The translations under genes were made by a program, and so were the position numbers. A stretch of 9,062 bases of DNA from Clostridia bacterium (GTDB lineage Bacteria > Bacillota > Clostridia > Christensenellales > QALW01). Positions 1 through 5,870 of the stretch are shown here, in pieces; position 1 is the stretch's first letter, and the number at the start of each line of letters is the position of its first letter. Below the pieces are notes generated by a model. The model did not search any database and had not been told where the DNA came from. It saw nothing but the letters and a program-made list of their open reading frames with translations. The stretch is taken from positions 1 through 9,062 of the forward strand of contig JAGCSD010000190.1 of the NCBI GenBank assembly GCA_017964345.1, written 5' to 3'.

Positions 1-265
1 AATCGGGAAACAGCGCCTCAAAAGCGCTTTTATCCAGCAGCATCAGTCCGTAAAGCCGCTCCTGTGCGCTTTGACGCGCCGCTTTCTTTGCCTTGGCGCG
101 CGCCGCGAAACGCGTGCGCAGACGTACATACGTTAAACAGCAGGGGAACGCGGCAAGCAAACTGACGATCATCGCGGTGTTACGGGTGGGGAAAATGACT
201 TCGCATACCGCGTAAAGCACCAAAAAAACGACGGGATAGAGCAGAATACCGAATACCGGGATCAT
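1..265 (-). CDS. N-terminal part of an unrecognised membrane protein (runs off left edge)
   Basis: An open frame of 88 codons begins at the ATG at 265 (minus strand) and is still open at base 1. A good ribosome binding site, GAGGTGA (271-277, minus strand), sits 5 nt before the start, which supports a real gene. The protein starts MIPVFGILLYPVVFLVLYAV. It has two hydrophobic stretches (about residues 1-24 and 31-46) separated by a short polar turn (PTRNT). A strongly basic, alanine-rich helix follows (about 49-70, many R and K), then QERLYGLMLLDKSAFEALFPD. The expected topology is a two-helix membrane anchor with a cytoplasmic C-terminal part outside the window. I do not recognise the family. 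It is divergent from nadD, with only 49 nt between the two start codons. Confidence 0.65.
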   Translation of the reverse strand, partial: MIPVFGILLYPVVFLVLYAVCEVIFPTRNTAMIVSLLAAFPCCLTYVRLRTRFAARAKAKKAARQSAQERLYGLMLLDKSAFEALFPD

Positions 266-306
266 GACAGTCACCTCGGGATTCAGTTTTACCGAAAAAA
301 CGGAGA

Positions 307-312
307 ATTATA
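307..312 (-). promoter_or_regulatory. Possible -10 element for the leftward membrane-protein gene
   Basis: Read on the minus strand, 312-307 is TATAAT, a perfect -10 hexamer about 42 nt upstream of the leftward start codon. No good -35 hexamer lies 16-18 nt further upstream, where only CCTAAA or CCCTAA is available. If used, this promoter overlaps the ribosome binding site and start codon of nadD on the other strand. Weak call from one hexamer. Confidence 0.3.
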
Positions 313-314
313 CT

Positions 315-896
315 ATGAAAATCGGCATTTTAGGGGGCACTTTCGATCCGGTGCATAACGGGCATCTCGATATGGCGCGCTTTTGTCAGGAAGCTTTCGC
401 CCTGGATCGGGTGATGTTCTTGCCGCTGGGCGATGCTCCGCACAAAACGCATATTACAAGTAAGCGTTTGCGCGCCGCCATGCTGCGGGCGGCGCTGGTC
501 GATCAGCCGAACTTTGTGTTTTGCGATATGGAATTGAAACGCCGCGGCAAAACGTATACGGTAGAAACGCTGAAAACGCTGACGGAACAAGCGCCGGACA
601 CGTATTATTACATCATCGGCGGGGACACCGTCGGGGCGCTTCTTACATGGAAAGATCCGGAGGAAGTCTTTCGCATGACAGAGTTTATAGTGGTAGACCG
701 TCACGGTTACGATTCACAGGCGGATGCCGCACAGGCGATCAGCATGGGCGCGCGTCTGCATTTTACGCATCATGAGGGACTTGACATATCCTCCTCGCAG
801 GTGCGCACACGGGTAAAGGAGGGCCTTGATATCGACACGTTGGTTCCCCTAAAAACAGCAGAGGTGATCCGAAAGTATGGAATATACCGAAATTGA
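315..896 (+). CDS. nadD: Nicotinate-nucleotide adenylyltransferase NadD
   Basis: Transfers AMP from ATP to nicotinate mononucleotide, giving deamido-NAD in the cytoplasmic NAD pathway. The 193-residue product has the nucleotidyltransferase signature at the N-terminus, GGTFDPVHNGHL (residues 7-18, with the HxGH pair H14 and H17). It also has the C-terminal ISSSQVR (158-164), which matches the family's ISSTxxR motif, and ends with an IRKYGIYRN-type tail usual for NadD. The start chosen is the ATG at 315, because it gives the family N-terminus MKIGILGGTFDP and has GGAG at 302-305. The frame can be extended upstream to 264, but that adds 17 unrelated residues and overlaps the divergent gene's start. 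It overlaps yqeK by 20 nt, so the two are probably translationally coupled. In many Firmicutes this block follows obgE; here a divergent gene stands there instead. No convincing promoter is visible upstream. Confidence 0.96.
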   Translation: MKIGILGGTFDPVHNGHLDMARFCQEAFALDRVMFLPLGDAPHKTHITSKRLRAAMLRAALVDQPNFVFCDMELKRRGKTYTVETLKTLTEQAPDTYYYIIGGDTVGALLTWKDPEEVFRMTEFIVVDRHGYDSQADAAQAISMGARLHFTHHEGLDISSSQVRTRVKEGLDIDTLVPLKTAEVIRKYGIYRN

Positions 897-1446
897 ACGC
901 ATAAAAGCGCGTCTGCGCGAGCAACTGACCGAAAAGCGGTACGCGCATACGATGGGCACGCTGCTGATGGCGATGGAATTATCCGTTCACACACCGGCGG
1001 ACAGAGATGTGGTGTTTTATGCCGCGCTTTTGCACGATTGCGCCAAATACCGCACGCCGACGGCGGCGCAGAAAGCGCTTCTTACGGATTTTTTGCCGTA
1101 TGACAAGATCCTGCACGCTCCGCTGGGCGCGCTGATCGCGCGAGAGGAATACGGCATTGACGACGAACGGATCTTAAACGCGATCCGGTACCACGCCACG
1201 GGACGACCGGGCATGAGCATCGAAGAGAAGATCGTCTTTCTCGCCGATGCCATAGAAGACGGACGAGCTTACCCGTGCGTGGAGGAAATCCGCAAAGCGA
1301 CTGAGCGGTCGCTGGAGGAAGGGATGGAAATGTCGCTCCGCGGCGTCCTGCGGTTTGAGGGACAAAACGGAACGCGTATCCATCCGTTGACGCAACAGAC
1401 GCTCGACGATATAGAAAGGAGTTTGGCACATGAACAAAAAAATTGA
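877..1446 (+). CDS. yqeK: YqeK-type HD-domain hydrolase, symmetrical Ap4A hydrolase
   Basis: The 189-residue cytoplasmic protein has the full set of HD-domain metal ligands: H24 in KRYAHTMGT, the H53-D54 pair in LLHDCAK, H80 in HAPLGALIA, H106 in IRYHATGR, and D124 in FLADAIED. This arrangement and length match YqeK, which in characterised members splits diadenosine tetraphosphate into two ADP using a di-iron centre. The sequence alone shows family membership, and the Ap4A activity is inferred from the family. The ATG at 877 has GAGGTGA (860-866) about 10 nt upstream, inside the end of nadD. The gene lies between nadD and rsfS with overlaps on both sides, a standard Firmicutes arrangement. 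Confidence 0.94.
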   Translation: MEYTEIERIKARLREQLTEKRYAHTMGTLLMAMELSVHTPADRDVVFYAALLHDCAKYRTPTAAQKALLTDFLPYDKILHAPLGALIAREEYGIDDERILNAIRYHATGRPGMSIEEKIVFLADAIEDGRAYPCVEEIRKATERSLEEGMEMSLRGVLRFEGQNGTRIHPLTQQTLDDIERSLAHEQKN

Positions 1447-1771
1447 AACGGCGGCTCAGGCGGCACTCTCTAAAAAGGCACACGAGGTCACACGGCTCCA
1501 TGTGAGCGAAATGACCGTGGTGGCGGACGATTTTCTGATTTGCAGCGGCTCGAGTAAAACACAGGTACGCGCGATCAGCGACGCCGTGGAAGAAGAAATG
1601 AAAAAGCAAGGACACGAGGCGCTGCGTGTTGACGGCTATCAGGAAGCCAGATGGATCGTTCTGGACTATGGCGATCTGCTCGTACACATATTTGATGACG
1701 AGGACCGTCTGTTTTTCAACTTAGAACGCCTTTGGAGCAACGGAAACAATGCTGACATCATTGCGGATTGA
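1430..1771 (+). CDS. rsfS: Ribosomal silencing factor RsfS (Iojap family)
   Basis: RsfS binds uL14 on the large ribosomal subunit and blocks subunit joining when nutrients are short. The 113-residue length is typical. Family hallmarks seen are VVADDFLICSG (30-40), the DYGDLLVHIFD segment (79-89), and the near-C-terminal RLFFNLERLW (93-102). The start at 1430 is preceded by AAAGGAG (1415-1421) with 8 nt spacing. It overlaps the end of yqeK by 17 nt, so nadD, yqeK and rsfS form one coupled unit. The A/T-rich 150 nt that follow hold T and A runs around GATC (1815-1834) that could form a weak hairpin, but no convincing terminator. Read-through into pgi is therefore possible. Confidence 0.95.
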   Translation: MNKKIETAAQAALSKKAHEVTRLHVSEMTVVADDFLICSGSSKTQVRAISDAVEEEMKKQGHEALRVDGYQEARWIVLDYGDLLVHIFDDEDRLFFNLERLWSNGNNADIIAD

Positions 1772-1856
1772 CGCGAAAGTGTGATTTGTCGATCTTTTTT
1801 GTGCGCGGTGCTCGTTTTTTTGATCAAAAAAAAAGAAAAAAGTATTCGTTTTAACG

Positions 1857-1885
1857 TTGCATAAAATAAGATTCCGTGTTATAAT
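1857..1885 (+). promoter_or_regulatory. Extended -10 promoter for the pgi / tyrosine-kinase unit
   Basis: TTGCAT (1857-1862) and TATAAT (1880-1885) are separated by exactly 17 nt. A TG dinucleotide at 1877-1878 gives an extended -10. Transcription would start near 1891-1893, about 35 nt before the pgi ATG. The unit it feeds appears to run to the terminator ending at 5500. Confidence 0.8.
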
Positions 1886-1892
1886 ACACTTT

Positions 1893-1912
1893 GAGTTGTT
1901 ACGAGTTGTTAT
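1893..1912 (+). repeat. Tandem direct repeat in the pgi leader
   Basis: Two copies of GAGTTGTTA (1893-1901 and 1903-1911) follow each other at a 10-nt period, one helical turn. They begin at the predicted transcription start and end just before the Shine-Dalgarno sequence AAAGGAG (1913-1919). The placement would suit an operator or an initial-transcribed-region effect, but nothing here shows which, if either. Confidence 0.55.
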
Positions 1913-1925
1913 AAAGGAGTCGTGA

Positions 1926-3329
1926 ATGGAAAAACAGAGAATCCGATTTGACGTCAATCATATGATGGCGGAGCAGATCGGAGAAAGAGGGTTTACAGAA
2001 CAAGAATTGACGCTCGCCGCGCCTAAGGCGGCAGAAGCGTTCCGCTATGTCAGGGAGAACCGGGGCAAGGACATGATGGGTTGGACGGAACTTCCGTACA
2101 ACCAGAACGAGGTGGTTGAATCGATCCTGCAGACAGCGCAAGCGGTGCGGGAGCGATTTGACACGTTTGTCGTTCTCGGAATCGGCGGTTCGGCACTCGG
2201 TCCGATTGCCGTTCAGCAGGCATTGAACCATTTGCACTACAATGAACTTCCCAAAGAAAAGCGCCGGGCGCCGAAGCTCTATGTGGAGGACAACATCGAT
2301 CCGGAGCGCATGGCGGCGCTTCTTGATGTGATCGATCTGAAAACGACCTGCTTTAATGTGATTTCCAAATCCGGAAGCACCAGCGAAACGATGTCGCAGT
2401 TTTTGATTCTATGGGATCGCCTCAAACGCGAGATGGGGGACAAGGCCAAGGATCATATCATCGCCACTACCGACGCGGCAAAGGGCAATCTGATTAAAAT
2501 TGCTCAGCAGGAGGGATTTACACGCTTTGTGATTCCCGACGGCGTGGGCGGACGCTTCAGCGAACTGTGTCCGGTCGGCTTACTGGCGGCGGCAGTCTGC
2601 AACGTGGATATCCGCGCGCTGCTCGCGGGTGCCGCCTATGCGGACGAGCTGGCTTCCACCGACGATATTTATCAAAACGCACCGCTGATGGCGGCGCTGA
2701 TGCAGTATCTTGCCATGCAGAAAGGCTATAACATTTCGGTTATGATGCCGTATGCCGACAGCCTGAAATTCATAGCGGATTGGTATTGCCAGCTTTGGGC
2801 GGAATCGCTCGGCAAGCGGTACGACCTGAACGGCAGGGAAGTCTTTACGGGGCAAACCCCGGTCAAAGCACTGGGCGTGACCGATCAGCACAGCCAAGTG
2901 CAGTTGTATACCGAAGGACCGTTTGATAAGGTTATTACGGTTCTGGGGGTGGAAAAGTTTCATGCGGAAATCGGTATTCCCGAAGGATGCGCCGATATTC
3001 CCGCCGTGCATTTTTTGTGCGGTCACACCCTGAATGAACTCATCAACGCCGAACGAATGGCTACGGAATACGCATTGCTTAAAAGCGGACACCTGAACCA
3101 GACCATTCTTTTGCCGGAAGTCAATGCGTTCACAGTCGGTCAGTTGATGTATTTTTATGAACTGGAAACCGCTTACTGCGGTGCGATGCTCGGAATCCAT
3201 ACATTCGATCAGCCCGGTGTGGAAGAAGGAAAAAATGCCGCGTATGCCTTGCTCGGACGTCCCGGATATGAAGAAAAAGGTGCGGAGCTTGCCCAAAAAC
3301 CGGGTAAACAGGATCGCTATATCATTTAA
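1926..3329 (+). CDS. pgi: Glucose-6-phosphate isomerase
   Basis: Interconverts glucose 6-phosphate and fructose 6-phosphate in glycolysis and gluconeogenesis, and also sets the hexose-phosphate pool for nucleotide sugars. The 467-residue product shows the SIS-fold phosphate-binding loops GIGGSALGP (85-93) and SKSGSTSET (147-155). It also has GGRFS (208-212), the WAESLGKR segment with the probable catalytic glutamate (E294), the GVTDQHSQ signature (317-324), and QPGVEEGK with a probable catalytic lysine (K436). Length is close to the usual Firmicutes enzyme of about 450 residues. The ATG at 1926 follows AAAGGAG (1913-1919) by 6 nt. It is 22 nt upstream of the Wzz-like gene with no terminator between, so it probably shares a transcript with the three phospho-switch genes. 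Confidence 0.97.
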   Translation: MEKQRIRFDVNHMMAEQIGERGFTEQELTLAAPKAAEAFRYVRENRGKDMMGWTELPYNQNEVVESILQTAQAVRERFDTFVVLGIGGSALGPIAVQQALNHLHYNELPKEKRRAPKLYVEDNIDPERMAALLDVIDLKTTCFNVISKSGSTSETMSQFLILWDRLKREMGDKAKDHIIATTDAAKGNLIKIAQQEGFTRFVIPDGVGGRFSELCPVGLLAAAVCNVDIRALLAGAAYADELASTDDIYQNAPLMAALMQYLAMQKGYNISVMMPYADSLKFIADWYCQLWAESLGKRYDLNGREVFTGQTPVKALGVTDQHSQVQLYTEGPFDKVITVLGVEKFHAEIGIPEGCADIPAVHFLCGHTLNELINAERMATEYALLKSGHLNQTILLPEVNAFTVGQLMYFYELETAYCGAMLGIHTFDQPGVEEGKNAAYALLGRPGYEEKGAELAQKPGKQDRYII

Positions 3330-3351
3330 AAAACAATAGGAGAAGAGAGTC

Positions 3352-4089
3352 ATGGAGATTACACTGGAAAACGTACTGACTGTATTGCGCAAGTGTTTCG
3401 TTCGGATGTTGGTTGCCGCTTTGGTTGTCGGCATCGGCGCATATCTGGTCAGCCGTTATATGATCGCCCCGACCTATGTTTCAACCGCTAAATTGAACAT
3501 CGTCGTGCCGATAGAAGCGAGAGAGAATTCAGTGGCGAGCAGCAGTTCAGCTTGGGTGTATGCCAACCGACAAGTGTTGACTTGCGTGGAATTGCTGCAA
3601 TCAAACAGTTTTGCTAAAATCGTGCGAGAAAACGCGGTGATCGATCATAATGCCAGTTTCAAAGTTACCTATAACGAAGACTCCACGATCATCACGATCA
3701 CAGCGTCGGACAACACGCCGAAAGAGGCGTTGAAGGTCGCTTTGACGGCGGCGGAATACGCCAACGATTTTATTGCGGAAAAAAACGATGCTCTCTTGTC
3801 AGTGGTTATCGTAGATATGCCGGAAGAGCCGAGGGCACAGATCGCGCCGCACCCGCTGCGCAACGTGGCGCTTGCGGCGGTGGCTGCTGCGGCGATCGTG
3901 TTCGCCATTGAGCTGCTGCGCGAAACGCTGGGGACCAAGGTTAAGAATGAAAATGAATTGGCGCGCCATTATGAATATCCGGTGATCGCCGTGATCCCCG
4001 ATTTCAACGATGCGGCGCACCACAGTAAGAATGATTACTATTACAGCAGTTATGCTAAGAAAGCGGAGGAAGACAATGGCCAAGAATAA
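3352..4089 (+). CDS. Wzz/YveK-type membrane activator of a tyrosine kinase
   Basis: The 245-residue protein has the chain-length-determinant layout: a short cytoplasmic N-terminus, a transmembrane helix at about 18-38, an extracellular segment (about 39-168), a proline-rich stretch before the second helix (MPEEPRAQIAPHPLRN, 156-171), a second helix at about 171-190, and a cytoplasmic tail. In Gram-positives such proteins (CpsC, CapA, B. subtilis TkmA) activate a separate tyrosine kinase through that tail. The start at 3352 follows AGGAG (3338-3342). Its last 14 nt overlap the kinase gene, whose ribosome binding site lies inside it. The tail ends with a tyrosine cluster, DYYYSSYAKK (228-237), which is unusual and may be a phosphorylation target (inference). 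It could instead regulate an exopolysaccharide system elsewhere in the genome. Confidence 0.88.
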   Translation: MEITLENVLTVLRKCFVRMLVAALVVGIGAYLVSRYMIAPTYVSTAKLNIVVPIEARENSVASSSSAWVYANRQVLTCVELLQSNSFAKIVRENAVIDHNASFKVTYNEDSTIITITASDNTPKEALKVALTAAEYANDFIAEKNDALLSVVIVDMPEEPRAQIAPHPLRNVALAAVAAAAIVFAIELLRETLGTKVKNENELARHYEYPVIAVIPDFNDAAHHSKNDYYYSSYAKKAEEDNGQE

Positions 4090-4756
4090 GGACGGAAAAT
4101 CCACCGGCAGTAACTTCTATACAGTGGAAGCATATAAGCTTGCCCGTACCAATATTGCTTTATCCGTCATCAAGCAGGGATGCAAGCGCGTCATGTTCAC
4201 CAGTGCGGTTGCCAACGAAGGTAAAACGACTACCACCTGCAACGTGGCGGCGGCATTCTCCAAGCAAATGAACAACCGCGTTCTGTTGATGGATTGCGAT
4301 CTGCGAAAGCCCTCCGTGGCAAAGTTTTTCCGGCTGAAAAACACACCGGGCATTACCAACTATCTGAGCGGGATGTGCGGGCTGGAGGATATCATTCAGG
4401 TTGTACCCGGCACGAACCTTTCCGTCGTCTGCGCCGGGTTGATTCCGCCTAATCCCTCGGAATTGCTGGAGAGTCAGTCTTTTTCCGATATGCTTGACAT
4501 ATTAAGTGAACGATTTGACTATATTTTGATTGATACCACGCCTGTCAATGTTGTGGTGGATGCCTTGCCGCTTGCTAAAAAAGTAGACGGCGTAGCCGTT
4601 ATCACGTTTGCAGAACGCTCCAACTATGTGGAGCTGGATAAGGCGATTGAAAGCTTGAAGCGGTTTGATGCCAAAATCATCGGCTTTATTATGAACGGCG
4701 GAAAAATTCGCCAGCACCGGTACAGATATCAAGGAAGTCGCAGAGGGTATTATTGA
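4076..4756 (+). CDS. cpsD: CpsD/CapB-family bacterial tyrosine kinase
   Basis: This cytoplasmic P-loop kinase autophosphorylates on tyrosines and controls polysaccharide assembly in characterised relatives. The 226 residues show a Walker A (FTSAVANEGKTTT, 41-53), a Walker A' (VLLMDCD, 69-75), the family's GLIPPNPSELLES block (121-133), and a Walker B (YILID, 149-153). The C-terminal tail is basic and tyrosine-containing, QHRYRYQGSRRGYY, with Tyr 216, 218, 225 and 226 as likely autophosphorylation sites. The Walker A reads ANEGK where relatives often have GEGK. The catalytic lysine and threonines are present, so activity is still expected. The start at 4076 is set by GGAGGAAG (4065-4072). Upstream in-frame codons exist but only extend into the preceding gene. 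The order activator, kinase, phosphatase matches B. subtilis tkmA-ptkA-ptpZ. Confidence 0.94.
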   Translation: MAKNKDGKSTGSNFYTVEAYKLARTNIALSVIKQGCKRVMFTSAVANEGKTTTTCNVAAAFSKQMNNRVLLMDCDLRKPSVAKFFRLKNTPGITNYLSGMCGLEDIIQVVPGTNLSVVCAGLIPPNPSELLESQSFSDMLDILSERFDYILIDTTPVNVVVDALPLAKKVDGVAVITFAERSNYVELDKAIESLKRFDAKIIGFIMNGGKIRQHRYRYQGSRRGYY

Positions 4757-4758
4757 GC

Positions 4759-5451
4759 ATGCGGAAGATTGATCTGCACACACACGTTTTGCCCGGCATA
4801 GATGACGGTTCTGCGTCAGTGGAAGAAAGTAAAACCATCTTGCAGCTTTTGAAGCAGCAAGGGTTGACGGACGTTTGCCTGACGCCGCATTTTTATGCGC
4901 ACCGTATGTCGATGGAAAAGTTCCTGGCGCGAAGAGAACACGCTTTTGAGCAGATTGCAGATTCTTTCACGCAACTGGGATTGACACCGCACATGGGAGC
5001 GGAAGTCTTTTTTGAAGACAGTTTGTTCGGCAGCGATACGTTGACGCCGCTTTGCTTAGACGGCGGATCGTACATTTTGATTGAACTGTCCTCTGCTACG
5101 ACCGACGAAAAATGGGTAAAGGATCACTTAAACCGCCTGTTTGCCAATTATTCCGTCATTCCGATTTTGGTACATTTAGAGCGCTATCGGCACTTTTTCC
5201 GAGACGATTTTTTAGAGGAGATTCTGCAAATGGGATGCCATGTGCAGTTTGACATCGGTGCACTGGCGTATCGCTGGCAGCGAAAGCATATCCTGCATAT
5301 GCTGGATAACGGGTTGATTGAGCTTGTCGGTTCGGATTGTCATGACAGTATAAAGCGTCCGCCGAATTTTGATCTTTTGCAGAAATACCTGCCGCAGGAA
5401 TGGATCGACACGCTGTTCAAAAACAACGATCACATCCTCCTGGATATGTAA
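4759..5451 (+). CDS. cpsB: CpsB/YwqE-family PHP-domain protein tyrosine phosphatase
   Basis: Mn-dependent phosphatase of the polymerase-and-histidinol-phosphatase fold that dephosphorylates the partner tyrosine kinase. The 230 residues hold the expected metal ligands: the H7-x-H9 pair in IDLHTHVLPGIDDGS, H44 in LTPHF, E82 in GAEVFF, H139 in LVHLERYR, and D193 with H195 in GSDCHD. The ATG at 4759 is 2 nt past the kinase stop. An in-frame TTG at 4753, which overlaps that stop, would add two residues. The only purine-rich site is GAGGG (4743-4747), so initiation probably depends on coupling. A strong terminator begins 18 nt after the stop, closing the unit. No sugar-nucleotide or glycosyltransferase gene follows. 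Confidence 0.95.
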   Translation: MRKIDLHTHVLPGIDDGSASVEESKTILQLLKQQGLTDVCLTPHFYAHRMSMEKFLARREHAFEQIADSFTQLGLTPHMGAEVFFEDSLFGSDTLTPLCLDGGSYILIELSSATTDEKWVKDHLNRLFANYSVIPILVHLERYRHFFRDDFLEEILQMGCHVQFDIGALAYRWQRKHILHMLDNGLIELVGSDCHDSIKRPPNFDLLQKYLPQEWIDTLFKNNDHILLDM

Positions 5452-5468
5452 TCAGTTTTTTCATTCTC

Positions 5469-5500
5469 AAGCCGTGGAGCGTTTGCTTCGCGGCTTTTTT
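5469..5500 (+). terminator. Rho-independent terminator after the phosphatase gene
   Basis: The arm AAGCCGTGGAGC (5469-5480) pairs with GCTTCGCGGCTT (5485-5496) around a GTTT loop. This gives 12 bp with two G-U pairs, followed by a T run to 5500. It ends the pgi-wzz-kinase-phosphatase unit. Confidence 0.9.
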
Positions 5501-5557
5501 CAGAATGCCGCATGGCGGGTTCGGATTAAAACGTAATTGGTTATCAATCGAGTCAGA

Positions 5558-5576
5558 GAAAATCCGGTCGATTTTC
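5558..5576. repeat. Short inverted repeat upstream of the riboswitch promoter
   Basis: GAAAATC (5558-5564) and GATTTTC (5570-5576) are perfect 7-nt arms around CGGTC. The repeat lies about 25 nt upstream of the -35 element of the B12 unit and has no T run, so it is not a terminator. A protein operator is possible but unsupported. I see nothing else in 5501-5599. Confidence 0.35.
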
Positions 5577-5599
5577 AGAGTATTGCTTTGCGAAATCGC

Positions 5600-5628
5600 T
5601 TGAAGAAAAAGCGGTTTTGTGGTAAAAT
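5600..5628 (+). promoter_or_regulatory. Promoter of the cobalamin-riboswitch unit
   Basis: TTGAAG (5600-5605) and TAAAAT (5623-5628) are spaced 17 nt apart, with TG at 5620-5621 forming an extended -10. Transcription would start near 5634-5636, at the very edge of the conserved riboswitch core. The 11-mer AAATCGCTTGA (5593-5603) covering the -35 recurs at the T-box promoter (7106-7116). Confidence 0.7.
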
Positions 5629-5632
5629 ACTG

Positions 5633-5795
5633 TCGACAAATCGGGGAAACCGGTGAAAATCCGGTACGGGCACGCCGCCGTGAGAAGTAAGAAAAACCGT
5701 TTCCTATCCGCTTGCCGCAACAGGCGGAGAAACGCCATTGGATGTTTTCTGAGAAGGCGGAAACGAGCGCTTCAAGTCGAAATATCCGTGCGTCA
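5633..5795 (+). promoter_or_regulatory. Cobalamin (B12) riboswitch aptamer
   Basis: The conserved cobalamin-riboswitch blocks appear in order. GGGGAAACCGG (5643-5653) opens a hairpin of CCGG (5650-5653) and CCGG (5661-5664). TACGGGCACGCCGCCGTGA follows (5665-5683). Next is a B12-box-like pair, GCCATTG (5734-5740) and GAGAAGGC (5751-5758). AAGTCGAAATATCCG at 5774-5788 stands where canonical members have AAGTCAGGAGACCTG. TCGAC (5633-5637) can pair with GTCGA (5776-5780) to close the core. The B12 box has GCCATTG rather than the usual GCCACTG. Ligand binding should shut off the downstream lipoprotein and transporter genes, which is typical for B12 uptake. The 5' flank is short because the promoter sits immediately before it. 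Confidence 0.88.
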
Positions 5796-5797
5796 AA

Positions 5798-5850
5798 AAG
5801 CCCGGCAGAAACATGCCGCGAGCGCCGGCTTCAAATGGGCTAATTTTTAT
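5798..5850 (+). terminator. Possible expression platform of the B12 riboswitch
   Basis: Between aptamer and gene the RNA can form AAGCC(C)GGC (5798-5806) with GCCGGCTT (5824-5831). Alternatively it can form CGGCA (5803-5807) with TGCCG (5814-5818) nested inside AGCCC (5799-5803) and GGGCT (5837-5841). The latter would be followed by AATTTTTATTTTT, which suits a weak intrinsic terminator. The choice between transcriptional and translational control cannot be settled from sequence alone. Confidence 0.4.
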
Positions 5851-5870
5851 TTTTGAAGGAGAGAACAGAC

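Noticed and set aside
264..314. Upstream in-frame extension of nadD to an ATG at 264
   Set aside because: It adds 17 residues before the universal MKIGILGGTFDP start, has no ribosome binding site and overlaps the divergent gene's start codon. The ATG at 315 has GGAG in place.
309..314. TATACT just before nadD as a rightward -10
   Set aside because: It lies between the Shine-Dalgarno and the ATG, so RNA starting there would lack the ribosome binding site.
1082..1687. 201-codon minus-strand open frame opposite yqeK and rsfS
   Set aside because: It is antisense to two genes with clear family motifs and its translation resembles no protein.
1815..1834. T-run/GATC/A-run as a terminator after rsfS
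   Set aside because: The hairpin would be almost purely A-T with a tiny loop and no following T run, so it is not a credible intrinsic terminator on the plus strand.
2580..3434. 284-codon minus-strand open frame opposite pgi
   Set aside because: It is antisense to well-conserved pgi coding sequence, has no recognisable domain and no convincing ribosome binding site; a codon-bias shadow.
5853..5870. TTG start upstream of the DUF4430 lipoprotein
   Set aside because: It would lie inside the ribosome binding site and put charged residues before the signal peptide. The ATG at 5871 has a well-spaced AAGGAG.
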